Positions 38,922 through 48,625 of a stretch of DNA of 64,000 nucleotides are shown one piece after another. Below the pieces are notes generated by a model. It saw only the letters and a program-made list of their open reading frames with translations. It was not told the DNA's origin and did no database searches. Source of the stretch: Acidimicrobiia bacterium (GTDB lineage Bacteria > Actinomycetota > Acidimicrobiia > Acidimicrobiales > Poriferisodalaceae); contig JAJEBN010000100.1 of assembly GCA_022822525.1 (NCBI GenBank), positions 1 through 64,000 on the forward strand, given 5' to 3'. Each line of letters opens with the position of its first letter. The stretch's first letter is position 1. The position numbers and the translations under genes were made by a program.

Positions 38922-40658
38922 ATGTTCGCTGAGCTCATCCGGGACCAGCAAGACACCGACAGCGACGCTGCGGACTCGTCGCATTTCCCTGTTGGGGGCG
39001 GGTCGGCTTGGCCGTCGGATGCGGCGGTGTGGAAGGCCGGCGACTTCGACAGCGCCGCCAGCGCAGATGCTGGCGACCGGGTCCCCGACGGGAACTGCAT
39101 GCTGCAGGGCGCTGCGGGCGCACACTCGGCGCCTGCGCCCGGCGCCGATCCGAGCTGCGAGCAACCCGGGCTGGGGGCGTTGAGCTATTCGGCGCTCGAG
39201 GATCGTTTGGTCGAGCTGGTGGCTGAGCGGAACCGCGTCGAGGGCGAGTACTTGGAGGTGTTGGGCGAACTCACGTCTCGGCATGGCACGCAGGCGGCGG
39301 CCTATGTGCTGCGCGACCAGACCCGCATGAACGGCGCCCAGGCACGCTCGGAGTCTCGGTTGGCTGACAGCCTGCGCGAGCACGACTTGGCGGGCACGCT
39401 CGACGCGATGCGCTCAGGCGAGATCCACATGGCTCACGCCAAGGTGATCGCCCGCGAGTCGCCCAAGAAGCACCGCCGCAGCGAAGCGAGCTTCTTGGGG
39501 CTTGCCCGGGCCTATCCGTCGGACACTCTCGCCCGGCACACGCTCGCCTATGAGTCCCAGCAGGTGTACGCCGATCTCGCTGCGGAGGCCGCTGCGGGAA
39601 ATCTCGACCCGGTCGACGCCGAGCTGGCGTTGCAGCGGCACCAGCGGCGGGCGTCGCTGCGCTGCGGCGACGACGGCATGTGGGACCTGCGAGGCCGCTT
39701 CGACTTCCTCACCGGACGCCAGCTCAGCATTACCCTGCAAGCAGCCGTGCGCGCAGCGCGCCGCAACACCGACAGCGCCGCCGCAGCGCGAAGCAGCCGC
39801 ACAGCCGACGACCCCGCAGCCGGCGATGCTGCTGCGGGCGACACCGCTGGCGGCGGCCCTGCTTCGGGCGGCGACGTCGACGACCAGGTGCCCGCGCCGA
39901 CCACCGCGCAGCTCACCGCAGACGCGCTCGCCGGCCTGATCTGCGGCACCCAAAGCTCCCGCCGCTCCAACGCGGGGCTCGTGATCGTCGCGGACTATGA
40001 CATCGCCAACGACCGGCTTGCCAACCCCCGCCTCGACGACGGCACCCCCATCTCCCCGAACATCCTCGCCGACCTCACCCTCGAACCCCTCCCCAGCAGC
40101 GCTCGAAACGGCAGGCTCGACTGCCCCGCGACGCCCCAACCGCACACTGCGCAACAGACCGCCACCTACGCCGTAGCCGCCAAGGTGCTGCCAGCAGTGT
40201 TCTCCGCCGACTGGTCACAGCTCGCCCTCGGAACCGCCCGCAACGCCAACGACGCCCAACGGCTCATCCTGGCCCTGCGCGACGGGGGCTGCATCAGCTG
40301 CGAACTCACTCCTGAGCACACCGAGGCACACCACATCGACCATCACGAACACGGCGGCCCCACCGAGGTACCCAACCTCGCGTCGCTGTGCAGACCCTGC
40401 CACAACAGCTTGCACAAGCGCCAACGTCAGATCGACATCCCACCCGACGGTCGGCCCCGCCTGCGACCGCCCCAACCCACCGGCACCGGCCCGCCCGAAC
40501 CGAGCGGCCACGCCCCACCCACACCGGACAGCACCGACCCGCCTACGGCCAGCGGCACGCTTTCACCTGAACCTGCCCGGACGAACCCGTCTGCGGCGAA
40601 CGACGCCGACCCTTCCAGTGAGTCAAGCCAGCGGCGGGAAAGCGCCCGCAGCCCGTAA
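38922..40658 (+). CDS. DUF222/HNH endonuclease (13E12-repeat family)
   Basis: CISCELTPEHTEAHHIDHHEHGGPTEVPNLASLCRPCHNSLHK; internal ATG after an AT-rich leader. Confidence 0.9.
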   Translation: MFAELIRDQQDTDSDAADSSHFPVGGGSAWPSDAAVWKAGDFDSAASADAGDRVPDGNCMLQGAAGAHSAPAPGADPSCEQPGLGALSYSALEDRLVELVAERNRVEGEYLEVLGELTSRHGTQAAAYVLRDQTRMNGAQARSESRLADSLREHDLAGTLDAMRSGEIHMAHAKVIARESPKKHRRSEASFLGLARAYPSDTLARHTLAYESQQVYADLAAEAAAGNLDPVDAELALQRHQRRASLRCGDDGMWDLRGRFDFLTGRQLSITLQAAVRAARRNTDSAAAARSSRTADDPAAGDAAAGDTAGGGPASGGDVDDQVPAPTTAQLTADALAGLICGTQSSRRSNAGLVIVADYDIANDRLANPRLDDGTPISPNILADLTLEPLPSSARNGRLDCPATPQPHTAQQTATYAVAAKVLPAVFSADWSQLALGTARNANDAQRLILALRDGGCISCELTPEHTEAHHIDHHEHGGPTEVPNLASLCRPCHNSLHKRQRQIDIPPDGRPRLRPPQPTGTGPPEPSGHAPPTPDSTDPPTASGTLSPEPARTNPSAANDADPSSESSQRRESARSP

Positions 40659-40812
40659 CCCACACCGCCGGCCGCTTGATCTCAGCGGACGACTCGCGGA
40701 CGTTCGTATCGCACCGACGTGTCACACGCTCTCGCTAGACAATGGGCAACACCATCTGGCTCGGCGCGTTCGGAGGAATCGCCCGGCCCATCGTCATCGA
40801 GGAGTCAGCCCT

Positions 40813-42216
40813 ATGTCCACCGGTCTCGCCGTCGTGCTCGGCCTCCTGGCGGGTCTCGCCGTGGGCGTCGGCACCGCTTGGGCACTGCTGTCTCGAAAGC
40901 TCGCCCGCGCCGGCCAGGAACGAGACTCGCACGCTCTGCGCAACGCCGAGGTAACTGCTGAGCTGACCGCAGAGCGCGACGCGGCGCGTACCGAGGCCGA
41001 GCTTCGAAGCCAGCGCACTGCCGAGCTGATGGCTGAGCGCGACGCGGCGCGCTCTGAGACGCAAGAACAGCGAGAGCTTGCCGCTGGGCTGCGGGCGAAG
41101 CTGGCGACTGCGGTTGCGGATCGTGACGCTCGGGTCGAGGAGATGACCAAGAAGCAGGCCGAGATCGAGACGCGATTCACCGAGATCGCCGCTCAGGTCA
41201 GCCAATCCACCCGCGAGACCTTCATGAAGGAGTTCCGCGACCTGACCGCAGAGCAGACCAAGACGGCGGGCAAGACCGTCTCCGAACTCGTCGAACCGAT
41301 GCGCGAGCGGCTGAAGGAACTGCACGAGCACGTCAGCAAGGCCGACACGTCCCGGGCCGAGGACACCGCCAAGGTGTCCCAGAGTGTCGAGCAGCTTGTC
41401 TCCGAGACGAGCGGGCTGCGCCAGATCCTGCGCGACTCCAAGATGCGCGGCGCCTGGGGCGAGCAGCACCTGCGCAATGTCATCGAGGCCGCCGGCATGA
41501 GCCGCCACATCGACTACGTCGAGCAGGCCACCGTGGCCGACCCCGCCGGCGAAAGTCGCGCACGGCCCGATGTCGTGGTGAAGGTCCCGGGCGGCACCAG
41601 CGTGGTGATCGATGCCAAGACGCCGTTTGCCGCCTACGACCGCGCAGTGAACTCGAGTGACGAGGCCGAGCAGCGAGAGGCGCTGGCCGAGCACGCTGCT
41701 GCGCTCAGCGAGCGGGCGCGCGAACTCGGCAATCGCGACTACGGCCGCTGGGTGCCGGGCTCGCCCGACTTCGTGCTCATGTACGTCCCGACCGATCCGA
41801 TGCTCGACGTGGCCATGGACGCCGACGGCGAGGTCTGGCAGAACGCCTGGCAGCGTCACCGGGTGCTGATCGCCACACCCGGACTGCTCATCGCGTTCCT
41901 GCGGACGGTCGCCCTGGCCTGGCAGCGGCACGACATCGCCCGCAACGCCGAAGAGGTGGCCAAGCTCGGCAACGACCTGTATTCCCGGCTCTCGAAGTAC
42001 CTCGAGCACATCGACAAGATGGGGCGCGGCCTGCGCAGCGCGGTCGATGCCTACAACGGCAGCATCGGCTCGTTCGAGCGCATGGTGCTGCCCGGCGCCC
42101 GCCGCTTCCGCGAGCTGGGCTCGGTGACCGGCAGCGACGAACTCGACGGTGCAAACCCGATCGAGCTCGACGTCCGTGCCGTTACCGCCCCCGAGCTGGA
42201 ACCCGGCGAGGGCTAG
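40813..42216 (+). CDS. rmuC: DNA recombination protein RmuC homologue
   Basis: Coiled-coil N-term; MRGAWGEQHLRNVIEAAGM; PDVVVKVPGGTSVVIDAKTPFAAY. Confidence 0.93.
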   Translation: MSTGLAVVLGLLAGLAVGVGTAWALLSRKLARAGQERDSHALRNAEVTAELTAERDAARTEAELRSQRTAELMAERDAARSETQEQRELAAGLRAKLATAVADRDARVEEMTKKQAEIETRFTEIAAQVSQSTRETFMKEFRDLTAEQTKTAGKTVSELVEPMRERLKELHEHVSKADTSRAEDTAKVSQSVEQLVSETSGLRQILRDSKMRGAWGEQHLRNVIEAAGMSRHIDYVEQATVADPAGESRARPDVVVKVPGGTSVVIDAKTPFAAYDRAVNSSDEAEQREALAEHAAALSERARELGNRDYGRWVPGSPDFVLMYVPTDPMLDVAMDADGEVWQNAWQRHRVLIATPGLLIAFLRTVALAWQRHDIARNAEEVAKLGNDLYSRLSKYLEHIDKMGRGLRSAVDAYNGSIGSFERMVLPGARRFRELGSVTGSDELDGANPIELDVRAVTAPELEPGEG

Positions 42217-42229
42217 CCGCGATCAGGGT

Positions 42230-44530
42230 TCAGAATACGCCTGCGGTGGCATCGTTGATGGCTTGCCAGACGCGTTGCGGGGTGAGCGGCATGTCGAGGT
42301 GGCGGATGCCGAGGTGCGCGACTGCGTCGATGACTGCGTTCTGGACGGCCGGCGTGCTGCCGACGGAGCCGGCTTCGCCGAGACCCTTCGCTCCCAGCGG
42401 ATTGACGTGTGTCGGCGTCTCGTGGATGACCCGCTCGAAGAAGGGCATCTCAGCGGCCGAGACAATCGGGTAATCGGCGAAGTTCGCGGTGAGCGGGTTG
42501 CCGTCGTCGTCGTAGACGAACTCCTCGTACAGCGCTTGGGCTGCACCATGGGCCAGGCCGCCGTGCACCTGTCCCTCCGCGAGCAGTGGATTGACGATGA
42601 CACCGGCGTCGTCGCAGGCCACCAGCCGCTGCAGTTCCACCTCGCCGGTGTGACGGTCGACTTCGACGACGGCGATGTGGGTGCCGAAGGGAAACGTCGG
42701 CGACTCTGATTCGAACGTCTCCTCGGCATGCAGCAGGCGCGAGCCCCCGGCGCCATTGGTCGCCGCGAGATGCTCGGCCACAGCAGCCCAGTCCACCGAG
42801 ACCGCCGGGGTGCCGACCACGTGAAAGGCGCCCGCACCGCTGTCGAGGGTGACATCGGCAGGGTCTGCCTCGAGCAGCGTGGCGGCCACCGTGCGCGCCT
42901 GGTCCACGAGTCCGCCTGATGCCTCCCAGATGGAGGTGCCTGCAAGCTGCACCGACCGTGAACCGCCGGTGATCTGGCCTTGGGGGACCTCGTCGGTGTC
43001 GCCGTGAACGATGTCGATGCGATCCATCGGCACGCCGGTGCGGTCGGAGATCAGCATCGCCCACGACGTGTGATGGCCCTGCCCGTACGGCGAGGACCCG
43101 GTGCGGCCCACGATCCGCCCGCCCTCGACCAGCTCGACAGCGCCGTACTCGGACCGCCCGAGGCCTGCGGTGCGCTCGACGTAGGTGGCGATGCCGATGC
43201 CGAGCAGCTTGGCGTCGCTGTCGGCGCGCCGGCGGGCCTGCTCTGCGCGCAACTCGGCGTAGCCGGCGGCCTCGAGAGCAGCATCCATGCCGGCTTCGTA
43301 GGCACCGGTGTCGTAACGCATGCCGGTCTGGGTCTCGAACGGGAACTGCTCGGGTGCCAGGAAGTTCTTGCGTCGCACCTCGACGGGGTCCATCCCGATC
43401 TCCGCTGCGAACACATCGACGGCACGCTCGATGGCCGCAGCCGCCTCGGGCCGGCCGGCGCCCCGAAACGGGCCGAGTGGAGTGGTGTTGGTCAGCACCG
43501 ACACCGAGCTGAACCCGAGCTTGGCTATGTCATAGCAGCCGGTCAGCATCGCCTGGATGTTGCTGGGCAGCGCCGCTCCCGTATTGCCGTACGCGCCGGA
43601 ATCTTGGACCACCCGCACCTCGAACGCAGTGATGCGGCCGTCCCGGGTCCCCCCGATGCGGCAGTACTGGATCTGCCCGCGCCCATGCACCAGGCCGACC
43701 ATGTCGTCGCTGCGGGAGGGGACCCACATCACCGGTCGGCCGAGCCGGTCCGACAGCCATCCCAGCAAGGTCTCCTCGGGATGGGGGCGGGCCTTCGCGC
43801 CGAAACTGCCGCCGACGTCGCGGGAGAACACGCGCATCTGGTCGCGTTCGAGGCCGAGCATCTTGGCCAGGGCGGCGCGCACCGGGTGGGGTCCCTGGCC
43901 CGCGTTCATGTGGTGCAAGCGACCGTCATCGGCCCAGCGGCTCGCCGCCACCCGGGGCTCCAGCGGGCACGGGGCGATGCGGTTGTTCACCGTGCGCACC
44001 TCCGCCACCGCCTCGCACGCATCGAAGTCGACCTGCTCGCCGTCGAGCGACATGCGCAGCACGACGTTCGGCTCCGCCATGCCCTCGAACAGCGCGGGGG
44101 CTTCGAGGGCAGCCTCGGGATCGGTGAGGGCCGGCAGCGGCTCATAGTCGACAACGACGAGCTCGGCCGCATCGATCGCCGCCGCAGCGGTCTCCGCCAC
44201 CACGACCGCGATGGGCTCGCCCACGAACCGAACGCGGTCGCTGGCCAGCATGGGTCGCACGATGGCGGCATCGAATGCCGGGCTGGGGGCCGGGTAGGGG
44301 GCAAGGTCCAGGTCCGCCGCGGTGACCACGTCGATGACTCCTGGGGCATGGCGCGCCTCGCCCACGTCGAGCCCCGTTATCACGGCGTGCGCAACGGTCG
44401 ACGTCACGTAGCACGCATGCGCCAGGCCATCCCACTCGGGGTCTGCGGCGACATTGGCGACGAACTGCCCCCGGCCGCGCAGCAGCGGCTCGTCCTCGCG
44501 CCGTACAACCGATGTTCCTCGTAGTGCCAT
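42230..44530 (-). CDS. Xanthine dehydrogenase/CoxL-like molybdopterin-binding large subunit
   Basis: GRGQFVANV; MRVFSRDVGGSFGAKA; PLGPFRGAGRPEA; GAKGLGEAGSVGSTPAVQNAV. Confidence 0.93.
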   Translation of the reverse strand: MALRGTSVVRREDEPLLRGRGQFVANVAADPEWDGLAHACYVTSTVAHAVITGLDVGEARHAPGVIDVVTAADLDLAPYPAPSPAFDAAIVRPMLASDRVRFVGEPIAVVVAETAAAAIDAAELVVVDYEPLPALTDPEAALEAPALFEGMAEPNVVLRMSLDGEQVDFDACEAVAEVRTVNNRIAPCPLEPRVAASRWADDGRLHHMNAGQGPHPVRAALAKMLGLERDQMRVFSRDVGGSFGAKARPHPEETLLGWLSDRLGRPVMWVPSRSDDMVGLVHGRGQIQYCRIGGTRDGRITAFEVRVVQDSGAYGNTGAALPSNIQAMLTGCYDIAKLGFSSVSVLTNTTPLGPFRGAGRPEAAAAIERAVDVFAAEIGMDPVEVRRKNFLAPEQFPFETQTGMRYDTGAYEAGMDAALEAAGYAELRAEQARRRADSDAKLLGIGIATYVERTAGLGRSEYGAVELVEGGRIVGRTGSSPYGQGHHTSWAMLISDRTGVPMDRIDIVHGDTDEVPQGQITGGSRSVQLAGTSIWEASGGLVDQARTVAATLLEADPADVTLDSGAGAFHVVGTPAVSVDWAAVAEHLAATNGAGGSRLLHAEETFESESPTFPFGTHIAVVEVDRHTGEVELQRLVACDDAGVIVNPLLAEGQVHGGLAHGAAQALYEEFVYDDDGNPLTANFADYPIVSAAEMPFFERVIHETPTHVNPLGAKGLGEAGSVGSTPAVQNAVIDAVAHLGIRHLDMPLTPQRVWQAINDATAGVF

Positions 44531-44579
44531 GGGTAGACCCTGCCTCGCCGTTCAGCCGACGGCGATTGTGGCAGAGGCG

Positions 44580-45392
44580 CTACCAGCGCGCCGTGGGATC
44601 GATCGAGAGCACCTCCACCATCTCCGCGTGCAGCGCCGCGAAGTGCGGTGAGCGCTGGCCGGCGCGTCCGCCCGACGGCGCCGCCTTGGGGCCGGCCACG
44701 GGCCACTGCGGCTGATACGCCACTGGCGCGAGCGCATCGTCGACGATGCTCTGCCATCGGGCGAGCTGCTCGCCGAGCTCGCACGTCATGACGCCTGCAG
44801 CAACGAGCCCCGCCTCCGAGCAGCCCGCCGGAGCGTCGAAGAGCTCGCTGGCCATCGGCGCGAGCTGGTCGAACAGCGGCAGCAGGTGAGCGATGCCTGC
44901 GTCGGTTCGCAGCAGCCGGTCGAGCAGTCCGGTGGCGTGGCGCAGGTGCGACCGCTCCTCGGCGAGCGCGCGACGGGCGACCGCTCCGAGCGACGCCCAC
45001 GACGAGTCCGCCAACGCGCTCCAGCGCACCGTCTCTGCGGTGTCATACAAGAAGTGGCGCACCAGCGTCTCGGCCCAGTCGTGGCAGGGCAGCTCGGTGA
45101 TGTGAGCGCAGAGGTACTCGTGCGACTCGCGCCCGTATGCCATCGCGTCGATGTCGTCGCCCAGCAGCCCGTACAGCGCGCGGGCGTGGCCCAGCTCGTC
45201 CTGGCTGATCGACGTCAGCGCCAAGTCCTCTTCGAGGAACGGCCCCACAGCGATCCACCATCCCAGGTTCTGCCCGATGCACAGCTCGTCGTCGGCGAGC
45301 GCCAGCACGAGGTCGCGGGCACCCGGGACGTCCGCAGGATCGCCGGTCGGTTCGATTGCGGCGACGCGTTCGGGTTCGCCCATGTCGTTCAT
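44580..45392 (-). CDS. paaC: 1,2-phenylacetyl-CoA epoxidase subunit PaaC
   Basis: ALADDELCIGQNLGWWIAVGPFLEEDLALTSISQDELGHAR. Confidence 0.93.
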   Translation of the reverse strand: MNDMGEPERVAAIEPTGDPADVPGARDLVLALADDELCIGQNLGWWIAVGPFLEEDLALTSISQDELGHARALYGLLGDDIDAMAYGRESHEYLCAHITELPCHDWAETLVRHFLYDTAETVRWSALADSSWASLGAVARRALAEERSHLRHATGLLDRLLRTDAGIAHLLPLFDQLAPMASELFDAPAGCSEAGLVAAGVMTCELGEQLARWQSIVDDALAPVAYQPQWPVAGPKAAPSGGRAGQRSPHFAALHAEMVEVLSIDPTARW

Positions 45393-45661
45393 GCCGGCTC
45401 GGCGTTGCCGGCCTGGCGCAGATCTCGCAGGAACGTGCCGTCATTGTGACGGTGGGCACGATCGGCCATCTGCAGTTCGGTGGGATCGGCGACCAGCAGG
45501 TCCTCGCGGGCCACGACCCACATCTGCTCCCCCTCGGACCTGCGTGCGTAGCAGTCGCGGGCGAAGCTCAGCGCCAAGTCGTCGTCGGGAGCTTCGAGTG
45601 CGCCGACATGGGTGAAGGGATCCTTGCCTGCGCGCTTGAGGAACACCTCGTAGGTCTTCAT
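45389..45661 (-). CDS. paaB: 1,2-phenylacetyl-CoA epoxidase subunit PaaB
   Basis: MKTYEVFLKRAGKDPFTHVGALEAPDDDLALSFARDCYARRSEG. Confidence 0.93.
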   Translation of the reverse strand: MKTYEVFLKRAGKDPFTHVGALEAPDDDLALSFARDCYARRSEGEQMWVVAREDLLVADPTELQMADRAHRHNDGTFLRDLRQAGNAEPA

Positions 45662-46173
45662 GCAGGAATCCTGCTCGTCGGGCTGTCGACCCTGCCGACG
45701 ACTTCCACGGGATTGCGGCACTGCGGGCACCACTCGACGCTGCGGCAGGGCGTCGGACCGAAGTCCGAACGGTGCTCCAGGACGGCGCTGCCGCAGATGG
45801 GGCAGCTCGCATCCGCGGACCGGCTTCGCACCGCCACGGAATACTCGCGAGCCAGAAAGCTCACTGCAGATGGTGCGATCCGATCCGCTGTCCACACGGG
45901 ATCGTCGATGAAGGCCACCTCGATCGAGACGTCAGCACCGGCGCACGCTGCACGCGCGGCGTCGGTGACATCGCGAGCGATGACGTCGAGCGCGGGGCAG
46001 CCGAGCATGGTCGGCACGAGCTCGATGCGCACCGCCGAGCCGTCGCCGGCTGCGCTGACCCGTTCGAGGATGCCCAGCTCGGAGATGGTGACCTCGGGAT
46101 ATTCCGGGTCGCACACCATCGATACCGATCGGCGGATGGCCGCGACGAGACCAGCGGGAGCATCTGCGCTCAT
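45658..46173 (-). CDS. paaD: Phenylacetate oxygenase maturation protein PaaD (MIP18 family)
   Basis: VCDPEYPEVTISELGILERV; CPICGS…CPQCRNP. Confidence 0.9.
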   Translation of the reverse strand: MSADAPAGLVAAIRRSVSMVCDPEYPEVTISELGILERVSAAGDGSAVRIELVPTMLGCPALDVIARDVTDAARAACAGADVSIEVAFIDDPVWTADRIAPSAVSFLAREYSVAVRSRSADASCPICGSAVLEHRSDFGPTPCRSVEWCPQCRNPVEVVGRVDSPTSRIPA

Positions 46174-47090
46174 GCGGGCACCGCAGCCGCTTCGTCCAGC
46201 GCGTCGCGCACCCAGGCGGCGCCGTCCCACGCGTTGCGGGCATCGCGCAGGCGCCGCTCGCTGTCGGGTCCCCGGCCGGCGATGGCCGCCTTCAGCGCAT
46301 CCCAGTCGATCTCACCGCTGACCCAGCGCCCCGTGTCGGGGTCCTGGTGCAGGTCGGGGTCGGGAATGGTGAAGCCGGCAGCGGTCAGCTGCGGCACCAT
46401 CTTCTGCACGAACCGGTCGCGCAGCACCTCGTTGCGCTCGGACTTGATGTGCCAGCGCAGCAGCACATCGTTCGGCGACGAGTCGGGGCCGAACAGCTGC
46501 ACTGCCGGCCACCACCAGCGGTCGAGGCCTTCCTGCATCAGGTCGTGCTGCTGGGAGGTGCCCTTGGCCATCTTCAGCAGCAGCTCCTCGCCGTTGCGCA
46601 TGTGAAAGCCCTCTTCGGCGATGATCCGCCGCAGGATGCGCTTGTAGGGGCCGTAGCTGCAGTTCTTGAAGACGGCCTGCTGGCTGGCGAGCGCCGCCGC
46701 GTCGACCAGGTACGCGATCGCGATCTGGTCGCCCCACGAGTGCGCCCGGTAGTGGAACACGTTGTGGAACGTGGTGCGCCCCGCCAGCAGGTCGGCGGTC
46801 ATCTCGTCGCGGGTCTTGACGCCCATGTCGGCCGCCACCATGTACAGCAGGTGCGCGTGGCCGATCTCGTCCTGGGTCTTGGCCAGCGCCGTCAGCTTGT
46901 TCGCCAGCCCCGGCGCCTTGGCGATCCAGTCACGCTCGGTCAGCCCGCCCATGTACTCGCTGTTGGCGTGCAGCTCGATGAACCGGAACACTGCCTCGCG
47001 GTACGCGTCGGGCATGTCGTCGTCGGGCTCCACCAGCCCGCCGTCGTCGAGGAAGGCCTCGAAGTCCTCCATGGAGTCCCAGCTGCGCAT
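46170..47090 (-). CDS. paaA: 1,2-phenylacetyl-CoA epoxidase subunit PaaA
   Basis: ALAKTQDEIGHAHLLYMVAADMG; AEEGFHMRNGEELLLKMAKG. Confidence 0.95.
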   Translation of the reverse strand: MRSWDSMEDFEAFLDDGGLVEPDDDMPDAYREAVFRFIELHANSEYMGGLTERDWIAKAPGLANKLTALAKTQDEIGHAHLLYMVAADMGVKTRDEMTADLLAGRTTFHNVFHYRAHSWGDQIAIAYLVDAAALASQQAVFKNCSYGPYKRILRRIIAEEGFHMRNGEELLLKMAKGTSQQHDLMQEGLDRWWWPAVQLFGPDSSPNDVLLRWHIKSERNEVLRDRFVQKMVPQLTAAGFTIPDPDLHQDPDTGRWVSGEIDWDALKAAIAGRGPDSERRLRDARNAWDGAAWVRDALDEAAAVPA

Positions 47091-47186
47091 AGGCACCTCC
47101 CGGTCAGGGCAACGATCCGAATGCTACGCCTGCGCTGTGCAGGGTTGACCGCACCGTTGCCACGGCGGCTCCCACGCCGGTCGGCT

Positions 47187-48551
47187 TCACACCGGCGGGG
47201 CGTGGGTGTGATGATCGGTCGCGCGCTGGAACGCCTCGCCCACTGCAGCAAGGGTCCGCTCGGCGAACGGTCGGCCGATGAGCTGGAAGCCGATCGGCAG
47301 ACCATCGGGAGCGAAACCGCCGGGCAGCGCGATGGCCGGCAGCCCGGCCCCGTTGACCGGGAAGGTGAACTGGGTCGTCGCGGGAATGAGCGGCACCCCG
47401 TCGAGCTCGACCGCACCGTGGGGCAGCACCTGGTTGGGGTTGACCGGGGCGACGATCAGGTCGACGCCCTGATCGTCGAACACCTCCATGCACGCCCGCT
47501 CGAACGCCACCCGCTGTGCCTGGGCTGACGCGAACTCCGTCCCGGAGACCGCAGCGCCCGCTTCGAGAATGCCGCCGACCTCCTCGCCGAGCAAGTCGGG
47601 GTGGTCGGTGCGCAGCCCTTCGAGCAGCGCTGCCGACTCGGCGAACACGATCGTGACGCCCGCCGGGGTGTGCTCGGCGCTGTTGGGCACCTGCACCGGG
47701 TTCACGCCGGCCACGATCGTGCGGAGCACCTCGACGGCTGCGTCCATCACCGCGCCGACGTGCGGATCGACGTCGATCCCCTCGAAGAAGCTGTCGCCTG
47801 GCACCCCGAGGGTGAGTTCGCCCGGGTCCGCGGCGTCGCTCAGCGGCGTCGCCGACGAGAACGGGTCGTCGGGTGACTGGCCCGCGATGACCTCCAGCAG
47901 GATCCGGCAGTCCTCGGCCGTGCGCGCCATCGGGCCGACGGTGTCGTAGGTCCACGAGATCAGGTGCACGCCGTGGCGGGGCACCGCGCCGCGTGTCGTC
48001 TTGATCCCCGTTGTGCCGCAGCAGTTCGACGGGATGCGGACCGACCCGCCCGTATCGGTGCCGAGCGCCCCGAACAGCTGCCGTGCGGCGAGGGCGGCCG
48101 CACTGCCTCCCGAGGAACCGCCGGTCGAGCGCTGCGGGTTCCACGGGTTGTGCGACGCCGGGCACGAGACACCGAACGCCAGCTCGTGCGTATTCGTCTT
48201 GCCGACGATCACCGCCCCGGCCTGGCGCAGGCGCTGCACGACGGTCGCGTCGTGGTCGGGCACGAACCCCCGCAGGGCGTCGCAATTCGCCTCGGTCGCG
48301 ACGCCTTCGGTGAAGAAGAGGTCCTTGAGGGCGATGGGCACGCCGTGCAGCGGGCCGGCGATCCCTCCTCCGTCGAGCTGTTGGGCGACCGCACGAGCCG
48401 CGTCAGCCCCGATCGAGGCAAATGCGCTCACCGTGGGCTCCGTCCGCTCGATGCTGGCGAGGCAGGCGTCGAGCAACTCGACCGCACTCAGATCTCGGGC
48501 TCTGATGGCCTGCGCTGCCGCGGCGAGGCTCATCTGGGTCGGTTCGGTCAT
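47187..48551 (-). CDS. Amidase-signature family amidase
   Basis: GPLHGVPIALKDLFF; PQRSTGGSSGGSAAALAARQ; GTDTGGSVRIPSNCCGTTGIK. Confidence 0.95.
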   Translation of the reverse strand: MTEPTQMSLAAAAQAIRARDLSAVELLDACLASIERTEPTVSAFASIGADAARAVAQQLDGGGIAGPLHGVPIALKDLFFTEGVATEANCDALRGFVPDHDATVVQRLRQAGAVIVGKTNTHELAFGVSCPASHNPWNPQRSTGGSSGGSAAALAARQLFGALGTDTGGSVRIPSNCCGTTGIKTTRGAVPRHGVHLISWTYDTVGPMARTAEDCRILLEVIAGQSPDDPFSSATPLSDAADPGELTLGVPGDSFFEGIDVDPHVGAVMDAAVEVLRTIVAGVNPVQVPNSAEHTPAGVTIVFAESAALLEGLRTDHPDLLGEEVGGILEAGAAVSGTEFASAQAQRVAFERACMEVFDDQGVDLIVAPVNPNQVLPHGAVELDGVPLIPATTQFTFPVNGAGLPAIALPGGFAPDGLPIGFQLIGRPFAERTLAAVGEAFQRATDHHTHAPPV

Positions 48552-48625
48552 GGTTGCGGTCCTTTGTACTTGGTCGTCTGTTGTCGCATGACTGATGTGT
48601 TTGAGCTGGTCAGGCTGGTTTGGGT

